Positions 5,864 to 8,308 of a stretch of DNA of 8,308 nt are shown here, piece by piece. Location of the stretch: positions 1 to 8,308 of the forward strand of contig JAMOQA010000475.1 of assembly GCA_027064265.1 (NCBI GenBank). The letters are read 5' to 3'. The stretch comes from Acidobacteriota bacterium (GTDB taxonomy: Bacteria > Acidobacteriota > Polarisedimenticolia > J045). The translations under genes and the position numbers were made by a program. Each line of letters opens with the position of its first letter. Positions within the stretch are counted from its first letter, which is position 1. The notes under the pieces are model-generated. The model made no database searches. It had not been told where the DNA came from and saw only the letters and a program-made list of their open reading frames with translations.

Positions 5864-6103
5864 TTCCGCGAATCCCCGCACGGGCGCAGCGTGCTGCGCC
5901 CGCGCGGCCCGCAGGGCCGCCATGGTTGGCCGCGCTTCGCGCGGCACGGGTCCAGCACGCTGGACCCCTACGCGTTGCGCGTCTCGTGAATCCCCGTAGG
6001 GCGCAGCGCCCGCAGGGCCGCCATGGTTGGCCGCGCTTCGCGCGTCTCGCGGATTCCCGTAGGGGCGCAGCGTGCTGCGCCCGTGCGCCGCGCAGCGGCG
6101 CCC
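5864..6103. repeat. Array of short hairpin modules (REP-like) in direct and inverted copies
   Basis: This fills most of a 313-base gap without a gene. Three modules recur. Module A is a 9-bp stem with a two-base centre: 5882-5901 and 6063-6082 (identical), 5948-5967 (inverted variant), and a copy at 5999-6007 missing its second arm. Module B is a stem with GCA loop: 5904-5920 (7 bp), 6008-6018 (4 bp) and 6085-6101 (7 bp). Module C is a stem with TTC or TTG loop: 5929-5945, 5970-5982 and 6032-6044. A 37-base stretch (5907-5943) is repeated exactly at 6008-6044. Linkers ending GAATCCCCG or GATTCCCG recur before each forward A module (5870, 5988, 6052). No plausible gene, tRNA or CRISPR spacing is present. 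It may act as a transcript-end or DNA-structure element between the TraB-like gene and elbB. Confidence 0.9.
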
Positions 6104-6107
6104 GGGG

Positions 6108-6113
6108 TAGAAT
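6108..6113 (+). promoter_or_regulatory. Likely -10 element (TAGAAT) for elbB
   Basis: TAGAAT matches TATAAT at five of six positions, the best in the window, and begins five bases after the hairpin array ends. The -35 position falls inside the last hairpin (6085-6101) and shows no TTGACA-like box. The predicted leader would be about 50 bases. Confidence 0.4.
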
Positions 6114-6170
6114 CGACCCGTCCCACCGCTCATCCGTCATGCGCGACGACCACGCGAAGGAGGCCAGGCG

Positions 6171-6830
6171 ATGGCGAAGAAGATCGGCGTGATCCTGTCC
6201 GGTTGCGGGGTCTACGACGGCTCCGAGATCCACGAGGCGGTGCTCACCCTCCTCGCCCTCGACAAGCGGGGGGCCGAGATGGTGATCTGCGCCCCGAACG
6301 TGCCCCAGATGCACGTGGTGAACCACCTGACCGGCGAGGTCGCCGAGGGAGAGACCCGCAACGTCCTCGTCGAGTCGGCCCGGATCGCCCGCGGCAACAT
6401 CCGGGACATCGCCGAGGTGAAGGGGGACGAGCTCGACGGGCTGATCATCCCCGGCGGCTTCGGCGCCGCGAAGAACCTCTGCGACTTCGCGGTGAAGGGC
6501 CCGGACTGCTCGGTCCACCCCGAGGTCGAGCGGCTGGTCCGGGAGGTCCACGCCCAGGGGAAGCCGGTGGCCGCGGTCTGCATCGCCCCGGCCCTCCTCG
6601 CCCGGATCCTCGGCAGCGAGTCCCCGGCCCTCACCATCGGCAACGACGCCGAGACCGCGGCGGCCCTCGAGAAGATGGGGGCGAAGCACCTCTCGTGCCC
6701 GGTGACCGACCGGGTGGTCGACGAGGAGAAGAAGTTGATCACGACGCCGGCGTACATGCTGGCCCAGGGGATCGCCGAGGCCGCCGAGGGAATCGACAAG
6801 ACGGTGGCCACGCTCCTCGAGATGGCCTGA
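6171..6830 (+). CDS. elbB: ElbB, isoprenoid-biosynthesis-associated glyoxalase of the DJ-1/PfpI superfamily
   Basis: Cytoplasmic DJ-1/PfpI-superfamily protein; the E. coli homologue is reported to have weak glyoxalase activity and was linked to isoprenoid synthesis, though its physiological role is unsettled. At 219 residues it matches the family length. Near-identical landmarks with E. coli ElbB are KKIGVILSGCGVYDGSEIHEAVLT (3-26), VVNHLTGE (49-56), ETRNVL (61-66), IIPGGFGAAKNL (92-103), the nucleophile elbow VCIAPA with Cys137, LTIGNDAETA (154-163) and ITTPAYMLAQ (190-199) with EAAEGIDK after it. The invariant Cys and Glu (Glu19 in DGSE) are present, so it should be active. GAAGGAGG at 6156-6163 ends seven bases before the ATG. 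It is probably monocistronic: an own -10-like box lies upstream and a 24-bp palindrome downstream. Confidence 0.96.
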   Translation: MAKKIGVILSGCGVYDGSEIHEAVLTLLALDKRGAEMVICAPNVPQMHVVNHLTGEVAEGETRNVLVESARIARGNIRDIAEVKGDELDGLIIPGGFGAAKNLCDFAVKGPDCSVHPEVERLVREVHAQGKPVAAVCIAPALLARILGSESPALTIGNDAETAAALEKMGAKHLSCPVTDRVVDEEKKLITTPAYMLAQGIAEAAEGIDKTVATLLEMA

Positions 6831-6838
6831 CCCGCGGA

Positions 6839-6862
6839 CGGCCCGGGGCGCGCCCCGGGCCG
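6839..6862. terminator. 24-bp perfect palindrome between elbB and the DUF4139 gene
   Basis: Ten pairs (CGGCCCGGGG with CCCCGGGCCG) close a CGCG loop, and the whole 24 bases read the same on both strands. It begins nine bases after the elbB stop. No T-run follows, so termination would rest on stem strength alone. As perfect dyad DNA it could also bind a dimeric protein. Confidence 0.5.
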
Positions 6863-6884
6863 CGCCGCCTCCGGAGGTGTGCCG

Positions 6885-8308
6885 ATGACGATCCGTGCCC
6901 GCGTCTCCCGGGTCCTGCTGCCGGTCCTCGCCCTGGGGCTCGCCGTTCCCGCCCTCGCCGGGGAGCCCGTCGTCCGGGTGGCCCGCGCCCGGGTCTACCT
7001 GGACCGGGCGGACGTCACGTACGTGACCCGGGTCGAGGTCCCCGCGGGGACGACGACGGTCCGGGTGCCCGGCATCTCGCTCCGGGCGGAACGGGACTCC
7101 CTGCGGGTCCGCGCCCGCGGGGTCCCGGCGGAGATCGTCTCGGCGGCGCTGGTCGACGAGGCCCGGGAGCCGGAGGACACCCCGGAGTACCGGGCGGCGA
7201 AGGCCGAGGTCGAGCGCCTCGAGGCCCGGGCGGAGGAGCTGGAAGGGGCCCTCGCCGACCTGCGGCTGGTCCGGGGTTTCCTCGGCAACGTCGATCCCTC
7301 GGACCTGGCGGGGAAGGACGGCGCCGGCCTCGCCCCGGAGCGGCTCGGTGCGACGGCGTCCTTCCTGGCGAAGCGGCTCGCCGCGCTCCGAGCGGAGCGC
7401 GGGAAGCTGCTCGCCGAGCACAGGGAAGTGAGCCGGCAGCTCGAGGTCGCGCGCGCGAGGCTCGACGCCCTCGGCAAGGAGAAACCGATCCGCACCCTGG
7501 CGGCGGCGGTCGACCTGGTCGCCCGGAAGGCGGGAGCGCTGACGGTCGAGGCGACCGTCACCCTCCGGGGGGTCTCCTGGCGGCCGGCCTACCGGGCGGT
7601 CTACGACCCGGCGAAGGGAACCGTCCGGCTGGCGGGGGAGGGGCTGGTCCGGCAGGACACCGGCCTCGACTGGTCGGACGTGGAACTCTCCCTCTCCACC
7701 GCCCCGGCGAGCCGCGGCATCGAGCCGCCGCGGCTGCGTCCCCCGGTGCTCCACGTCGGCGAGACGCCGACCTACCGGAAGGGGATGCGGGAGAAGACGC
7801 TGATGGCGGCACCGCAGCCGGCGGCTCCCGCGGAGGAGATGGCCGGGATGGACCGGGCCGCCACCCGGCGCACCGCCCGGGCCACCCGGGCCGCCTGGAA
7901 CGTCGTGTACGAGGTCCCCGGGAAGGTGGACGTGCCCGCCGACGGGAAGGACCACCGGTTCCTGCTCTGGGAGCGGGACCTCTCCGTCACGCGGACCTGG
8001 ATCGTCGTGCCGGAGAAGTCCCGGGCGGCGTGGCTCGTCGCGAAGGGGAAGGTGCCGGCCGACCTGCCGCTCCTCGCCGGGAGCGCCCGCCTCTTCCTCG
8101 GCGAGGACTACGCGGGCGCGACCCGGATCGCCGCCCTCGCGCCCGGGGCCGAGCTGACGCTCCCCTTCGGGCGGGACCCGCGCGTCGAGGTGGACTGGAA
8201 GGCCCGGGTGCCGAAGGGGTCGAGCGAGGGGTTCTTCGGCCGGAAGCGGCAGAAGGTCCGGGCCTGGACCGCGAAGGTGACGAACCATGCCGACGAGACG
8301 GTGCGGGT
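6885..8308 (+). CDS. Secreted DUF4140/DUF4139 (mucoidy-inhibitor-like) protein, 3' partial
   Basis: An exported protein of the DUF4139 group, whose members are described as mucoidy-inhibitor-like; the biochemical role is unknown. The frame is open from ATG 6885 to the window edge (474 full codons). GGAGG at 6873-6877 lies seven bases before the start. Residues 1-25 form a classic signal peptide (RARVSRVLLPVLALGLAVPALA, cleavage after ALA). Then come an N-terminal DUF4140-like strand region with ARVYLDRADVTYVTRVEVPAG, two coiled-coil stretches (about 102-133 and 160-205), and the DUF4139 body opening with LRGVSWRPAYRAVYDP (Trp232), LDWSDVELSLSTA, a flexible Ala/Arg/Met linker near 300-330, WNVVYEVPGKVDVPADG and LLAGSARLFLGEDYAG with FGRDPRVEVDW near the edge. 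The usual final beta-sandwich is only begun, so the C-terminus lies outside. Membership is firm. Confidence 0.88.
   Translation, partial: MTIRARVSRVLLPVLALGLAVPALAGEPVVRVARARVYLDRADVTYVTRVEVPAGTTTVRVPGISLRAERDSLRVRARGVPAEIVSAALVDEAREPEDTPEYRAAKAEVERLEARAEELEGALADLRLVRGFLGNVDPSDLAGKDGAGLAPERLGATASFLAKRLAALRAERGKLLAEHREVSRQLEVARARLDALGKEKPIRTLAAAVDLVARKAGALTVEATVTLRGVSWRPAYRAVYDPAKGTVRLAGEGLVRQDTGLDWSDVELSLSTAPASRGIEPPRLRPPVLHVGETPTYRKGMREKTLMAAPQPAAPAEEMAGMDRAATRRTARATRAAWNVVYEVPGKVDVPADGKDHRFLLWERDLSVTRTWIVVPEKSRAAWLVAKGKVPADLPLLAGSARLFLGEDYAGATRIAALAPGAELTLPFGRDPRVEVDWKARVPKGSSEGFFGRKRQKVRAWTAKVTNHADETVR

Noticed and set aside
5864..6103. CRISPR array or tRNA/attC interpretation of the repeat region
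   Set aside because: Repeats are hairpin modules in both orientations with irregular spacing and no unique spacers of constant length; no cloverleaf or integron core sites are seen.
3749..6133. Very long minus-strand open frame (794 codons) opposite the TraB-like gene
   Set aside because: Its translation is low-complexity Pro/Gly/Arg, typical of the antisense of GC-rich genes; it crosses the hairpin array and has no recognisable domain, while the plus strand has sensible protein sequence.
4207..6192. Long plus-strand frame overlapping the TraB-like gene and the elbB start
   Set aside because: The product is Arg/Pro/Gly-rich throughout and passes through the repeat array; it is a shadow of the true frame.
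6139..6192. 17-codon Arg-rich frame overlapping the elbB start, considered as a leader peptide
   Set aside because: It has no Shine-Dalgarno site, and its RBS-containing codons are explained by the elbB ribosome binding site.
5706..8288. 860-codon minus-strand frame across elbB and the DUF4139 gene
   Set aside because: It is antisense to two genes with clear homology and signal-peptide structure, and its composition is low-complexity.

Overview
The window comes from a very GC-rich genome (well above two-thirds G+C by eye, with G or C at nearly every third codon position). It is bacterial and most likely Gram-negative: it has strong Shine-Dalgarno sites, a LolA-like periplasmic carrier protein, an ElbB of enterobacterial type and a secreted DUF4139 protein. 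An acidobacterial, myxobacterial/deltaproteobacterial or related uncultured lineage would fit, but nothing here fixes the phylum.

Layout, left to right. (1) A 5'-truncated GNAT acetyltransferase (+). (2) A 48-codon gene (+) for a single-pass membrane peptide with a His-rich tail. (3) A shared hairpin terminator, then a short/branched-chain acyl-CoA dehydrogenase on the minus strand. (4) A 173-bp divergent promoter region holding a perfect 9+9 inverted repeat around a -10-like hexamer, plus a leader hairpin. (5) A tight three-gene plus-strand unit: a LolA-like carrier protein, a compact MoxR/CbbQ-type AAA+ ATPase (start overlaps the previous stop by one base) and a 658-residue protein whose N-terminal third looks TraB/ChaN-like and whose remainder I do not recognise. 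(6) A 313-bp gene-free stretch packed with small hairpins in repeated and inverted modules. (7) elbB (+). (8) A 24-bp perfect palindrome. (9) A secreted DUF4140/DUF4139-type protein (+) that runs off the right edge.

Two things deserve the most attention. The first is the AAA+ / TraB-like pair. MoxR-type ATPases usually remodel targets with a vWA-domain adaptor, but none is encoded here; the partner is instead a large cytoplasmic protein with an acidic, His/Trp/Asp-rich C-terminal region. Coupling to a LolA-like gene ties the unit, by inference, to the envelope. The second is the hairpin array at 5864-6103. The same hairpin modules recur in direct and inverted orientation, with base changes matched on both arms of the stem and constant loops. 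That suggests a structured REP-like family whose folding is conserved.

The acyl-CoA dehydrogenase and elbB are clear single-function housekeeping genes and seem unrelated to the three-gene unit.
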